A DNA stretch of 64,000 bases, taken from Acinetobacter tibetensis. GTDB lineage: Bacteria > Pseudomonadota > Gammaproteobacteria > Pseudomonadales > Moraxellaceae. The notes under the pieces were generated by a model. The model was given only the letters and a program-made list of their open reading frames with translations, ran no database searches and was not told where the DNA came from. Below, one piece after another: positions 54,591-64,000 of the stretch. Every line of letters starts with the position of its first letter. The stretch's first letter is position 1. The stretch is taken from NCBI RefSeq assembly GCF_023824315.1, contig NZ_CP098732.1, positions 744,001-808,000 on the forward strand, written 5' to 3'. The translations under genes were made by a program, and so were the position numbers.

Positions 54591-55883
54591 ATGAATAACA
54601 ATGCAATGGAAAAAATCGAAACGGTATCAGTGGATGAATTACGTAGTGTGCAATTGGAGCGCATGAAAAAGACACTGCAACACGCCTATCAAAATAGCCC
54701 AGTCTATAAAAAGAAATTTGATGAAGCAGGGGTACATCCTGATGATTTCAAATCTTTAGAAGACTTAGCAAAATTTCCATTTACCACCAAAAAAGATTTA
54801 CGTGATAACTATCCATTTGGCATGTTTGCTGTGCCACAAGAACAGATTATCCGTATTCATGCCTCATCGGGTACCACAGGTCAGCCGACTGTGGTGGGTT
54901 ATACCCAAAATGATATTAATGTTTGGTCAGATGTCGTTGCACGTTCATTACGTGCGGCGGGATTGTCAAATAAAGATATTATTCAAGTGTCTTATGGCTA
55001 CGGTCTGTTTACAGGCGGTCTGGGTGCGCATTATGGCGTGGAACGTTTGGGCGCAACCGTGATTCCTATGTCTGGTGGTCAAACAGAGCGCCAAGCCCAG
55101 CTCATTCAGGATTTTAAACCGACGGCATTGATGGTGACACCATCTTATTGCTTAAACATTATTGAAGCGCTAGAAAAGAAATTTGGTAGCGCAAAAGACT
55201 GTTCAATCAAAACGGGAATTTTTGGTGCTGAGCCATGGACCAATGAAATGCGTCGTGAGATTGAAGATCGTCTCGGTATTGATGCTTTGGACATTTATGG
55301 CTTATCGGAGGTGATGGGTCCCGGTGTCGCAATGGAATGTCTAGAAAGCAAAGATGGTCCAACCATTTGGGAAGATCATTTCTATCCAGAAATCATTCAC
55401 CCTGAAACAGGCGAAGTATTGCCAGATGGTGAATTGGGCGAGTTAGTGTTCACGACCATTACCAAAGAAGGGATGCCCGTGATTCGTTACCGTACCCGTG
55501 ACTTGACCCGTTTATTGCCGGGTACGGCACGCACCATGCGCCGTATGGATAAAATTGTGGGTCGTAGCGATGACATGATGATTATTCGTGGGGTAAATGT
55601 GTTCCCATCGCAAATTGAAGAGCAGATTTTACATATTCCACAATTGGTGCCGAACTACCAAATTCAAATTTGCAAAAAAGGACACTTGGATACTTTGCAT
55701 ATTCGTGCTGAAATGCGTAGAGATGTGAGTGAAACATTGACGCCGCAAATAGCTGCTTTATTGAAAGCCCAAATTAAAACCATGGTCGGTATTTCAGTCA
55801 TGGTTGAAATTTTACCGGAAGGCAGCCTGCCACGTTCTGAGGGGAAAGCGCAACGCGTCTTTGATATTCGAAAATCGGCATAA
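54591..55883 (+). CDS. paaK: Phenylacetate-CoA ligase
   Basis: A 430-aa ANL-superfamily enzyme activating phenylacetate with ATP and CoA, the first step of the pathway. IHASSGTTGQPTVVGYT is the phosphate loop; YGLSEVMGPGVAME and YRTRDLTRLLPG are further signatures, and the C-terminal Lys is in LPRSEGKAQRVFDIRK. AAGGA precedes the ATG. A 60-bp gap separates it from paaJ; it is followed by a hairpin before paaX. Confidence 0.95.
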   Translation: MNNNAMEKIETVSVDELRSVQLERMKKTLQHAYQNSPVYKKKFDEAGVHPDDFKSLEDLAKFPFTTKKDLRDNYPFGMFAVPQEQIIRIHASSGTTGQPTVVGYTQNDINVWSDVVARSLRAAGLSNKDIIQVSYGYGLFTGGLGAHYGVERLGATVIPMSGGQTERQAQLIQDFKPTALMVTPSYCLNIIEALEKKFGSAKDCSIKTGIFGAEPWTNEMRREIEDRLGIDALDIYGLSEVMGPGVAMECLESKDGPTIWEDHFYPEIIHPETGEVLPDGELGELVFTTITKEGMPVIRYRTRDLTRLLPGTARTMRRMDKIVGRSDDMMIIRGVNVFPSQIEEQILHIPQLVPNYQIQICKKGHLDTLHIRAEMRRDVSETLTPQIAALLKAQIKTMVGISVMVEILPEGSLPRSEGKAQRVFDIRKSA

Positions 55884-55893
55884 GTTTTAGTTG

Positions 55894-55922
55894 AATGATA
55901 GATCACATGATTTATCATTTTG
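55894..55922 (+). terminator. Hairpin between paaK and paaX, possible attenuator
   Basis: AATGATA and TATCATT with ATCA/TGAT inside form a stem of about 11 bp with one mismatch, followed by TTTT. It would reduce but need not stop read-through into paaX. Confidence 0.5.
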
Positions 55923-55939
55923 GTCTGACAAGGTAATAG

Positions 55940-56890
55940 TTGAACGAAATGAATCTAAAATTAAAACAAGTTATTGATGATTTCATTAGCAACGAAGCAC
56001 TGAGCGGTACCTCGCTAATTATGACCATCTTTGGTGACTGTATTTTTCACCGTGGTGGCATTATTAGTCTGGCCAGCTTAATTCAGTTAATGGATGTGTT
56101 TGGTTTTAACGAGCGTTCAGTTCGTACAGCCGTATTTCGCCTTGTCCAAAATGGTTGGCTGATTTCCGAGAAAATAGGACGTACCAGTTACTACCGTGTC
56201 ACGGAAAGCAGTCGCCAACGCTTTATTATGGCAGACCAGAAAATTTATAGTTTCACCCAACAAGAGTGGGACCAAAAATGGGATCTGGTCTTACTCAGTT
56301 CTGTTGAGCTGGAAAATAAAGTCACTTTGAAAAAAGAGTTGGAATGGCTCGGTTTTGCCAATATCGCCACCAATGTTATGGCGTATCCGGGTTGTGATCA
56401 TCTGAAATTACAAAATTTGTTGCTTAGTTTAAAGATGACCGACCAAGTGGTGATCTTTAAAGCTGAAGCTTTACAGTTATGGCAAGAGTCTTATCCAACT
56501 GTGAAGCGCATGGTCGAAATCAATTGGCCTGTACAAGAGCTACATCAGCGTTATGAAAAGTTCATCAGTGATTTCAGAGAATTCTTTAATTTGGTCGAAA
56601 GCGAAGAAGAACTGAATCCGATGCAAGCGTTTCAGATTCGAATTTTATTGATTCATCAATATCGTCGAATTTTATTGAAAGATCCAAATTTACCCTTTGA
56701 ATTATTGCCATCGAACTGGTTGTCGCTGAATTCACGTAATTTAAGCAGTAATCTCTATCAAACCGTGGTGCTGGCAGGGGATGAATTCTTCCTTGACATC
56801 GCACGGACGTCAGAAGGTTCAATGCCACCTGCACATCCACAATTCTATAAGCGTTTTGGTGGCTTAAAGCAGGAAGAGCCGAGTTACTAA
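55940..56890 (+). CDS. paaX: Phenylacetic acid degradation repressor PaaX
   Basis: A 316-aa GntR-like repressor released by phenylacetyl-CoA. The N-terminal winged helix has [20 protein letters not shown] and [16 protein letters not shown]; the rest is the PaaX C-terminal domain. A TTG start with AAGG 6 bases upstream is preferred; ATG at 55949 would lie 15 bases from the same site. It follows paaK and ends 35 bp before paaY. It probably represses the paaZ-paaA intergenic promoters. Confidence 0.92.
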   Translation: MNEMNLKLKQVIDDFISNEALSGTSLIMTIFGDCIFHRGGIISLASLIQLMDVFGFNERSVRTAVFRLVQNGWLISEKIGRTSYYRVTESSRQRFIMADQKIYSFTQQEWDQKWDLVLLSSVELENKVTLKKELEWLGFANIATNVMAYPGCDHLKLQNLLLSLKMTDQVVIFKAEALQLWQESYPTVKRMVEINWPVQELHQRYEKFISDFREFFNLVESEEELNPMQAFQIRILLIHQYRRILLKDPNLPFELLPSNWLSLNSRNLSSNLYQTVVLAGDEFFLDIARTSEGSMPPAHPQFYKRFGGLKQEEPSY

Positions 56891-56925
56891 GCTCAAATAT
56901 AGCCCTACAGTTTAAGGAAGAAACT

Positions 56926-57528
56926 ATGCCGTGTTATGCCATCGATGGTGTCATTCCCGTGGTTAGCCCAAAAGCTTATGTGCATCCCACAGCAGTTTTA
57001 ATTGGGGATGTAATTGTTGAAGAAGGGGCTTATATTGGTCCTTTTGCTGCATTGCGCGCAGACTTTGGCGGCATTCATATTCATAAAAATGCCAATGTAC
57101 AGGATTCCTGCATTATTCATGGTTTTCCGAACAATGTCACCGTGGTCGAAGAGTTTGGTCATATTGGACATGGTGCAATTTTGCATGGTTGCCGTATTGC
57201 TAAAAATGTCTTAATTGGCATGAACAGCGTAATTTTGGATGAAGCTATTATTGGTGAAAATACCATTGTCGGTGCCAATAGTACGGTGAAAGCCAAAGCT
57301 GAAATTCCAGCAAATTCCTTGGTGGTCGGTAGTCCTGCACGTGTGATTCGTAGTTTGGATGAAAAAGAAATTGCGTGGAAATTTAAGGGTACTCAGCAAT
57401 ATATGGATTTAACCCTACGCTGTTTAAACAGTCTACAAGAGGTTGAACCCTTAACGGAAAACTCAGCAACGCGTTTAACGCATACACATTTTAATACTGA
57501 CCATGTAATTAAGAGTAAAGCGGGTTAA
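56926..57528 (+). CDS. paaY: PaaY, hexapeptide-repeat thioesterase / carbonic-anhydrase-like
   Basis: A 200-aa left-handed beta-helix protein; hexapeptide repeats run through about 30-150 ([20 protein letters not shown]...). The metal-binding His are in [11 protein letters not shown] and [11 protein letters not shown]. PaaY proteins act as thioesterases that rescue CoA from dead-end ring-hydroxylated intermediates. AAGGAAG precedes the ATG. Since paaI is absent from the operon, PaaY may be the main safety thioesterase. Confidence 0.9.
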   Translation: MPCYAIDGVIPVVSPKAYVHPTAVLIGDVIVEEGAYIGPFAALRADFGGIHIHKNANVQDSCIIHGFPNNVTVVEEFGHIGHGAILHGCRIAKNVLIGMNSVILDEAIIGENTIVGANSTVKAKAEIPANSLVVGSPARVIRSLDEKEIAWKFKGTQQYMDLTLRCLNSLQEVEPLTENSATRLTHTHFNTDHVIKSKAG

Positions 57529-57841
57529 AAAGAAGAGATTCGAATATATGGCTTCATATGGAGCCATAAAGTTGTTTAATTATCTATTTTTCCAAATTGT
57601 TATATTCAATATTCTTCAACACTTTAAATTTTAGATCGCGAAAATCGTCCTGTTCTGTGTTTGGGGTAAGACAACTTTTCGCATCAATTTTATGTGTAAA
57701 AAAGTTGAATGGATACAGCCTTTAAACATTGTCAGTAAGACATTTTAGAGCTGGTTACAGGAATTTGTTTTATAAAATAAAATGTTCCAGTATGATGAAT
57801 CTTCCAACAATAAAATATTGAATATCAATTGGAACTTTATA
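57529..57841. other. Intergenic region, no gene seen
   Basis: The 313 bp after paaY hold a short inverted repeat ATGGCT/AGCCAT (57548-57568) without a clear T-run, and then AT-rich DNA with the presumed promoter of the DUF805 gene. An in-frame ATG at 57782 lengthens that gene, but the added residues are unlike the family. Confidence 0.5.
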
Positions 57842-58450
57842 ATGAAAGGTACATTAGTAGATTTTAATTTCCAGATTAATGAAGGCGTGATTCAAGGGGA
57901 CGATGGAAAGCGCTACAGCTTTTTTGGTTCGGAATGGAAAGACCAGACTTCACCTGCACGTGGTCAAAATGTCGATTTTGCTGTGAATGATTTAAATCAG
58001 GCTATTAATATTTATGTGTTGGCCGCACGCCAACCCGTGTTCGCAAAAACAAATAATCAGCATACAGAACAATTGCAAGCCGAAGAGAATTTTGGTTTAT
58101 TCGATTGGACCATGAAATGTTTAAAGAATTATGCCAATTTCTCAGGGCGCGCACGTCGTAAAGAATATTGGTACTTTTATCTTTTCCAAATTTTAATTGG
58201 ACTGCTGATTGGTTTGAGTCTGGGGATTATGGGCATGAGTGACAATGGAATAGATGCTATCTCAGGCTTACTTTCACTGTTTTTTTTATTACCAACACTT
58301 GCAGTCGGAGTACGTCGCTTACATGATGTAAACCGTTCGGGGTGGTGGATGCTTTTGATGTTTACGATTATTGGTCTTATTCCATTGTTGATTTGGGCTG
58401 TTTCTGAAACTAAGCCTGAATCGAACCAGTGGGGAGAGCCAGCGAAGTAA
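57842..58450 (+). CDS. DUF805 membrane protein with N-terminal cold-shock-like extension
   Basis: A 202-aa protein. Residues 1-60, MKGTLVDFNFQINEGVIQGD...RYSFFGSEWKD, look like a small beta-barrel of the OB/cold-shock type often found in front of DUF805. Residues 90-190 are DUF805 with NFSGRARRKEYWYFYLF, three to four membrane helices, GVRRLHDVNRSGWW and the final KPESNQWG. Function unknown. It has its own promoter region and is not linked to paa. Confidence 0.82.
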   Translation: MKGTLVDFNFQINEGVIQGDDGKRYSFFGSEWKDQTSPARGQNVDFAVNDLNQAINIYVLAARQPVFAKTNNQHTEQLQAEENFGLFDWTMKCLKNYANFSGRARRKEYWYFYLFQILIGLLIGLSLGIMGMSDNGIDAISGLLSLFFLLPTLAVGVRRLHDVNRSGWWMLLMFTIIGLIPLLIWAVSETKPESNQWGEPAK

Positions 58451-58752
58451 ATATATGCATTAAGACTTGATCTGACAGTGACATTTTTCTAGTGTTGCTG
58501 TTAGGTGGGTTTGAGTTAGATCAAACAGAAGTAAGTAATTTATTTATAAAGTTTTACGTAGTTTGTTGAATTGTCTCTTTTTTATCATGTTAAGTAGTTT
58601 TTTCATCTAGCTTCTGGTGGACGTAAATAAATATGTTAATAAAAATTCCTTTTGGTTGAGTGAAATTAATAAAAAATCGTTAACTGTGGAGTACTTCTTT
58701 ATATTTTGGGGGAACGAGTGATCAATCTCTTAGTCAGTCTCTTTATAAAGTA
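58451..58752. other. Intergenic region, no gene seen
   Basis: 302 bp of AT-rich sequence between the DUF805 and DUF2971 genes, which converge. No strong terminator or ORF was found. Confidence 0.5.
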
Positions 58753-60153
58753 TCAAATTTTAAATTTTATAAGATGCAGGGGCATATGTTGTATGGATTG
58801 AGTTTTATGGCAAAAATATGCTTGGTAAAACTTAAAATCAGTTCGCTTGTGTTCTATACACTTTTTATAGATTAGTTTAATGATTTTAATTTTATCTTTT
58901 TCAGGAGTATTAATTCCAAAAATTAGCCCGTGTAAAGAAGAAAATTCGTACCTTAATGTCCTATCTTTCGGATTTGAGTAGTCATAGCAAAACTCATCCA
59001 AAATCAATCTATATTCATTTTCATAACGCCAATCTTTTGATTTTCTAGTTATATTTTTGATAAAAGTATCATGATAGCTTTCATGCCAAACATTATAGTT
59101 TTGAAAAACTGAGCTTCGTAGATAACTGATTTCACCTTTAAAATTTATTAGCCAATTTCTATCTAAGTCAAGTGGGTTAATACGACCTAAAGATGTAAAC
59201 AAATTAAAAGAATTAGGTTCTTTGCCATATTCGATACAATAAAACTTTTTTGGTGTAAGTCTTTGCTCATATGTATTGGATTCATTACTGAAATTAGGAG
59301 TATATAACCCTAAAGTTAAAGACTCATTTTTCATTTCTGAATTGAAGATTAAACAGATACCTGTATGGTTTGATCCATATGATCCCCAGACGGATGAAGA
59401 TGTGCTGGATTCTTTATTCATGAAGCATGCTGAATACCATTTTTGATACAGTAAAGGCATTAGCTGTTTTATGTAAAAATTAGGAAAACCTTCAATTAAA
59501 AATTTACTTTTTGCTGTTAATTTTTTAATAGTTAATTTATATAAAATTCTTTGTTGTTCAATAATGGATAACATATATGGAAACATTAATTTCTCATCAT
59601 TATTATTTTCACTTTGATCACGCAATAAAAAAAAATCTTTATTGAGATTGTTGTTTATATTTAATTTTCCCTTGAAGATTGGTAGACCAAGTTTAGAATA
59701 AATGTTATTTAAACTATTGATTGCGAATGAATGAATTGACGGAAGATACAGTTTTATCTCAGGTAACGAGAATTGTCTGTGATTCATACTTAATTCTGAA
59801 ATTAAATCTTGAATTTCATTATTTGATAAAAAGTCTTCCAAAATATTTTTTAAGTGAGCTTGTCTAAACTTAGGTAATTTATTCCATTCATAAGATATTC
59901 CGATATGATTCGGTTCTTTAAATTGAGATCGAGGTTTTTGAGTTTGTATTTGAATAAAAACCTCATCTAATAAAAATAGATAGTTTTTAAAAAAGCTTTC
60001 CCACATGACACTATCGCCTTGAAAATAAATGTCATGATAGCCCTCCATAGGGTCATTTTGTTGCTCAGGTGAGGCAAAGTAAATTTCCTGATTTTCTAAT
60101 TCTTTACGTTTACCTAATAAATTATCTAACGTTCTAAATCTATAAAATTGCAT
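58753..60153 (-). CDS. DUF2971 family protein
   Basis: A 466-aa soluble protein. The N-terminus YRFRTLDNLLGKRKELENQE leads into IYFASPEQQNDPMEGYHD, and WGSYGSNHTGICLIFNSE lies about two thirds along; both are DUF2971 landmarks. The C-terminal half includes RYENEYRLILDEF. The gene is much more AT-rich than metG beside it, suggesting horizontal transfer. DUF2971 proteins occur in defence-rich accessory regions, but I know of no established reaction. Confidence 0.75.
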   Translation of the reverse strand: MQFYRFRTLDNLLGKRKELENQEIYFASPEQQNDPMEGYHDIYFQGDSVMWESFFKNYLFLLDEVFIQIQTQKPRSQFKEPNHIGISYEWNKLPKFRQAHLKNILEDFLSNNEIQDLISELSMNHRQFSLPEIKLYLPSIHSFAINSLNNIYSKLGLPIFKGKLNINNNLNKDFFLLRDQSENNNDEKLMFPYMLSIIEQQRILYKLTIKKLTAKSKFLIEGFPNFYIKQLMPLLYQKWYSACFMNKESSTSSSVWGSYGSNHTGICLIFNSEMKNESLTLGLYTPNFSNESNTYEQRLTPKKFYCIEYGKEPNSFNLFTSLGRINPLDLDRNWLINFKGEISYLRSSVFQNYNVWHESYHDTFIKNITRKSKDWRYENEYRLILDEFCYDYSNPKDRTLRYEFSSLHGLIFGINTPEKDKIKIIKLIYKKCIEHKRTDFKFYQAYFCHKTQSIQHMPLHLIKFKI

Positions 60154-60167
60154 AATATTCTAAATAT

Positions 60168-60200
60168 AAAAAGCCCTACTAAAATATAGCAGGGCTTTTT
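60168..60200. terminator. Terminator between metG and the DUF2971 gene
   Basis: AAAAAGCCCT (60168-60177) pairs with AGGGCTTTTT (60191-60200), 16 bp after the metG stop on the minus strand. Confidence 0.88.
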
Positions 60201-60215
60201 ATAAGTGTCTAAATC

Positions 60216-62273
60216 TTAAGACACTTTATCACCTGGTTTAGCGCCAGATTCAGGTGAAATCACCCAAACACCTTCGCCATTACCTGCTGCAAGCACCATA
60301 CCGTTAGAAATACCAAAACGCATCTTACGCGGTGCAAGGTTTGCCACCATCACCACCAATTTGCCTTTTAAGTCTTCTGGTTGGTAGAACTCACGAATAC
60401 CGCTAAATACGTTACGTGGTTCAGCTTCACCCACATTTAAAGTCAATTGAAGCAGTTTGTCTGAACCTTCTACCATTGCGGCTTCTAAAACTTCAGCGAC
60501 ACGAAGGTCAACTTTCATAAAGTCTTCGATACCAATAATTTCAGCCTCGCCAACTTTTGGCTCTGGCTTCTTCTCGGCTTTCTTTTCTTTCTTCTTCTCA
60601 ACTTTTACAGGTTCAGCCGCAGCCGCTAAAGAGTCTTTAGAAGCATCAACCATTGCAGCAACCGCTTTCGGGTCTACACGTTGCATTAAAGGTTGGAACA
60701 ATGCAATTTCATGATCTACTAATGCAGTTTTCGCTGAAGCAAAGTCAAAGCGGTCTAGTTTTAAGAACTCTTGCACTTGAGAAGCTAAAGTCGGAAGTAC
60801 AGGTGCCAAGTAAACGGCAAGTTGACGGAACAGGTTAATTCCCACCGAACAAACATCGTGTACTTGTTGCTCTTCGCCTTCAACTTTCGCTAAAGCCCAA
60901 GGTTTTTTCTCATCGATATATTGGTTGGCTTTATCTGCAAGCGCCATGATTTCACGAATCGCAGCAGAGAACTCACGTGACTCATATTGAGCGGCAATTG
61001 AAGCACCTGCATCAATAAAGCTTTGTACCAATTCAGGCTCTGCACAAGTTGCTGATAATTTATTATCAAACTTGGTGTTGATGAATTTTGCACAACGGCT
61101 GGCAATGTTGACTACTTTACCAACTAGATCTGAGTTTACTTTCTGAACGAAATCATCCAAGTTCAAATCAGAGTCTTCAACTTTGTCTGAAAGTTTAGAC
61201 GCGAAGTAGTAACGTAAATATTCAGGGTTTAAATGCTCTAAATACGTTTCAGCTTTGATGAATGTCCCGCGAGACTTCGACATCTTCTGACCGTTTACAG
61301 TCAAGAAACCATTGACGAATAAACCTGATGGCGTACGGTAGTTTGCACCTTCAAGCATTGCAGGCCAGAACAGCGCGTGGAAGTAAACGATGTCTTTACC
61401 AATGAAGTGATAGACTTCTTTGTCAGAGTCTTTCTTCCAAAAATCGTCAAAACTTAAATCAGGACGTTTAGCTTTAATGTAGTTTTCAAAACTCGACATA
61501 TAACCAATCGGTGCGTCTACCCAAACATAGAAATACTTGTTTGGTGCATCTGGAATTTCAAAACCGAAATACGGTGCATCACGAGAAATATCCCAATCCG
61601 ATAAACCTGCTTCAAACCATTCATCCAGTTTGTTGGCAATTGAAACAGGGAGGCGACCTTGGTCACGCGTCCATTTTTGCAAATATTCTGAGAAATTCGG
61701 CAGTTTAAAGAAGTAATGATCTGAAGATTTCTCTACAGGCGTCGCACCACTTAAAGTCGATTTTGGGTTTAAAAGTTCAGTTGCGTTGTAAGTTGTACCG
61801 CAGACTTCGCAAGCATCACCATATTGATCTTCCGACTTACATTTCGGGCACGTGCCTTTAATGAAACGATCCGATAAGAACATGCCTTTTTCAGGGTCAA
61901 AAAGCTGGTTGACAGGACGGATTGCAATATTGCCTGCTTCACGGTTTTTCACATAAATTTCAGAGGCACGAGAGCGGTTTTCATCACTATGGGTTGAATC
62001 ATAATGGTCGAAATGCACGCCAAAACCATCAAAGTCACGGATGTGTTCTTTTTGCACATTGGCAATTTGTTGTTCTGGAGAAATGCCATTGGCTTCGGCA
62101 CGTAGCATAATGGCTGTACCATGAGCATCATCCGCACAGACATAAGTCACATCATGTCCCATCGCACGCATGGCACGAACCCAGATATCTGCTTGGATAT
62201 AACCGAGTAAGTGACCCATATGGATAGGGCCATTGGCGTATGGTAGGGCGTTAGTGACTAAAATATTACGCAC
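60216..62273 (-). CDS. metG: Methionyl-tRNA synthetase
   Basis: A 685-aa class I synthetase charging tRNA-Met. The HIGH motif is HMGH (residues 18-21) in [13 protein letters not shown], the zinc knuckle is [23 protein letters not shown] lies near residue 332 in [12 protein letters not shown]. After the anticodon-binding domain, an Ala/Lys-rich linker (about 555-580, [14 protein letters not shown]) connects the C-terminal OB-fold tRNA-binding and dimerisation domain ([20 protein letters not shown]). Core gene; normal length. Confidence 0.97.
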   Translation of the reverse strand: MRNILVTNALPYANGPIHMGHLLGYIQADIWVRAMRAMGHDVTYVCADDAHGTAIMLRAEANGISPEQQIANVQKEHIRDFDGFGVHFDHYDSTHSDENRSRASEIYVKNREAGNIAIRPVNQLFDPEKGMFLSDRFIKGTCPKCKSEDQYGDACEVCGTTYNATELLNPKSTLSGATPVEKSSDHYFFKLPNFSEYLQKWTRDQGRLPVSIANKLDEWFEAGLSDWDISRDAPYFGFEIPDAPNKYFYVWVDAPIGYMSSFENYIKAKRPDLSFDDFWKKDSDKEVYHFIGKDIVYFHALFWPAMLEGANYRTPSGLFVNGFLTVNGQKMSKSRGTFIKAETYLEHLNPEYLRYYFASKLSDKVEDSDLNLDDFVQKVNSDLVGKVVNIASRCAKFINTKFDNKLSATCAEPELVQSFIDAGASIAAQYESREFSAAIREIMALADKANQYIDEKKPWALAKVEGEEQQVHDVCSVGINLFRQLAVYLAPVLPTLASQVQEFLKLDRFDFASAKTALVDHEIALFQPLMQRVDPKAVAAMVDASKDSLAAAAEPVKVEKKKEKKAEKKPEPKVGEAEIIGIEDFMKVDLRVAEVLEAAMVEGSDKLLQLTLNVGEAEPRNVFSGIREFYQPEDLKGKLVVMVANLAPRKMRFGISNGMVLAAGNGEGVWVISPESGAKPGDKVS

Positions 62274-62449
62274 GGATATGACTCTCTCATTCGTATTTTA
62301 TATAAGGTCAACGATTTTACCTGATGAATGAGGTAATACAAAGAGATGCTTCCTAAAAAGTAGAATAAAAACAAGAGATGATTTAATTTCTGCATGTTAG
62401 TCTAACCGCAGTTTTATTTATTTATTTAATTTAATAACATAAGGTAAAT

Positions 62450-63703
62450 ATGAGCATATTTTTGTTTGAGAATGGTCAGTTAAATGCCATACAAGGAACA
62501 ACATTTATCAATGAATCTATTTTAGAGCGTCAGCATTTACAGCATGCTTTAAAGCAAAATATTAGTGTGATTGCAGCCGATTGTTTAGTTTTAACGGAGG
62601 AATATGCAGAATGGGATGCTTCACGTAAACGTATTGATTTATTAGCAATTGATAAACAAGCAAACTTGGTGATCATAGAGTTAAAACGAACGGATACGGG
62701 TGATCATATGGAGTTACAAGCTCTTCGTTATGCTTCTATGATTTCTACCATGACTTTTGAGCATGCATTGGATGTATTGGTGGAATACAGAAACAAAAAT
62801 GGAGAGGAAGGCTTTACAAGAGAAAATGCTAGAGAAGCTATTGAGGATTTTATTGAATTAGAAGCGATTAATGAAACAAATTTTGGTAATGATGTTCGAA
62901 TCATTTTGGTTTCTGCTGAGTTTTCTAAAGAACTCACTACATCAGTAATATGGTTGAATGAGAGAGACTTGGATATTACTTGTGTTCGAATGAAACCATA
63001 CAAATATCAAGATCAAATTTTGATTGATATCCAGCAGGTGCTGCCTTTGCCTGAGGCTAAAGATTATCAAATACGAGCTCAAAAGAAAGCTGAAGAAAGA
63101 AGAGAAATACAGAAAAATCTAAATAATCGGGATTATTCTAAATACCTATTTAACGGATTGGAGTTAAATAAAAGAAAACTTGTATTAGAGCTAATTAAAA
63201 CACATATTAAAAATAATAATATTTTATCTTTTGAAGATTTATTATTTGATTTTCCTCAAGAATTAAGAAAGGGGAGGAAGATGTATAAGCGTTATGATGA
63301 AGTGATTCAGACAAATGATAAGAATAGATATTTTTCTGAAGTTGATGAGATTCTAAATTTGAATGATGGAAAATTTGTTATTTCAAATCAATGGGGGGCT
63401 GGAAATATTCAGGCAATTTTGGATAGAGCTGATGAGTTAGGTTATGAAATAGAGATTGTTACTGACAATGTTTCAGTAATTAAAGAAGTAGTTTTTGGAG
63501 AGTATCAGATTCAACAATTATCAAACCTAAGTATTAACATAAGCAAAAATCAAGTGCTGCAATCGGTTGTAAAACCTATATTAAGAGAAATTGCTATTAG
63601 AATTAATGTTGATTTAAATAACTTGAAAGGTAATGAAAAAAATACAAGATCATTAGGTTCTGACGTGATTCAGAGAATCTCTCAATTGGAGAAAGAAAGA
63701 TAG
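62450..63703 (+). CDS. PD-(D/E)XK nuclease-fold protein (DUF91/NucS-like N-terminus)
   Basis: A 417-aa protein. Residues about 60-85, KRIDLLAIDKQANLVIIELK, give the D...ExK active-site pattern of the DUF91/NucS endonuclease fold. The middle carries a basic coiled-coil-like segment (KAEERREIQKN), and the C-terminal 200 residues are unfamiliar. AAGG precedes the ATG. The second half of the gene is AT-rich. A DNA-cleaving or defence role is possible; DUF4268-type proteins share this N-terminus. It is divergent from metG. Confidence 0.7.
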   Translation: MSIFLFENGQLNAIQGTTFINESILERQHLQHALKQNISVIAADCLVLTEEYAEWDASRKRIDLLAIDKQANLVIIELKRTDTGDHMELQALRYASMISTMTFEHALDVLVEYRNKNGEEGFTRENAREAIEDFIELEAINETNFGNDVRIILVSAEFSKELTTSVIWLNERDLDITCVRMKPYKYQDQILIDIQQVLPLPEAKDYQIRAQKKAEERREIQKNLNNRDYSKYLFNGLELNKRKLVLELIKTHIKNNNILSFEDLLFDFPQELRKGRKMYKRYDEVIQTNDKNRYFSEVDEILNLNDGKFVISNQWGAGNIQAILDRADELGYEIEIVTDNVSVIKEVVFGEYQIQQLSNLSINISKNQVLQSVVKPILREIAIRINVDLNNLKGNEKNTRSLGSDVIQRISQLEKER

Positions 63704-63776
63704 AAAATTAGAAATGGTTATGTATCCATTTTGAAATAACAGTGATAATACGTGCATTCAGCCCGTTTTTAAGAGT

Positions 63777-64000
63777 ATGCAGTCCATGATCGATGATGAT
63801 TTTGATTTCGACCAACCCGTGACCCGAATTCCGCAAAATCCACAAGCGACTAAACTATTGGGCAATCAACTTTTACAACAAGCTGAACAATACCTTGCCT
63901 CAATGGGGAGTCGACCACATGCACAATTGGTCGAGTCGCTACGTCAGCTCGAGTCTGAAGATCCGTACTTTGCAGTAATGGCCGATCAACTCGAGTATGA
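63777..64000 (+). CDS. Partial gene at the window edge, unknown product
   Basis: An ATG at 63777 (or 63786) opens a frame that is still open at 64000, 74 codons: MQSMIDDDFDFDQPVTRIPQ, then QATKLLGNQLLQQAEQYLAS and LVESLRQLESEDPYFAVMAD. The composition and codon use look like a real core gene, acidic at its N-terminus. I do not recognise the family from this part. Confidence 0.6.
   Translation, partial: MQSMIDDDFDFDQPVTRIPQNPQATKLLGNQLLQQAEQYLASMGSRPHAQLVESLRQLESEDPYFAVMADQLEY

Overview
The window reads as chromosomal DNA of an Acinetobacter species (Gammaproteobacteria, AT-rich). This rests on three things: an IclR-type PobR divergent from pobA, a complete paa (phenylacetate) operon with paaZ on the opposite strand, and a mosaic of T6SS VgrG/Rhs genes, a small IS5-family IS and short remnants. 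The species cannot be named from sequence alone. No rRNA, tRNA or CRISPR array was seen.

Layout. (1) 1-7.3 kb is a gene graveyard: a lipoprotein, a 290-bp MITE-like element with long terminal inverted repeats, a 5'-less VRR-NUC nuclease toxin module followed by two DUF3396 (type VI immunity) genes, a displaced fragment of a second toxin copy, an unrecognised toxin-like/membrane-protein pair that overlaps by ATGA, Fic and integrase remnants, and a 20-bp direct repeat that could be an att remnant. (2) 7.4-10.5 kb: DUF2805 (TIGR03643) and DUF2256 small proteins beside an iron-sulfur photolyase, then nudC with a terminator-like leader. (3) 10.8-12.7 kb: small unknown genes, a cold-shock protein and a secreted lipocalin. 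(4) 12.8-22.0 kb: a membrane fatty-acid modification cluster (desaturase, FAD oxidoreductase, DUF1365, two Cfa-like methyltransferases, DUF1295) ending in a histidine kinase that converges on its likely response regulator, a chalcone-isomerase-like protein and an NTF2-like lipoprotein. (5) 22.1-28.8 kb: trpI-like/trpBA, a ribA homologue, and dsdA with a divergent LysR gene.

(6) 28.8-39 kb is a T6SS island: VgrG with a transthyretin-like C-terminal adaptor, a 1607-aa Rhs effector with an unfamiliar Gly/Ala-rich C-terminal toxin, its small membrane immunity protein, and the first 14 codons of a duplicated immunity gene cut off by a 1039-bp IS. On the other side the IS abuts a gene that has lost its 5' end. 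(7) 39.1-57.5 kb is aromatic catabolism: pobR/pobA with a palindromic operator candidate, a GNAT enzyme, an MFS transporter, paaZ, and paaABCDEFGHJK-X-Y. Together these take phenylacetate through phenylacetyl-CoA, ring epoxidation, oxepin-CoA and beta-oxidation to acetyl-CoA and succinyl-CoA; paaI is missing from its usual place between paaH and paaJ. (8) 57.8-64 kb: a DUF805 membrane protein, an AT-rich DUF2971 gene, metG, a PD-(D/E)XK-type (DUF91/NucS-like) protein and a gene running off the window.
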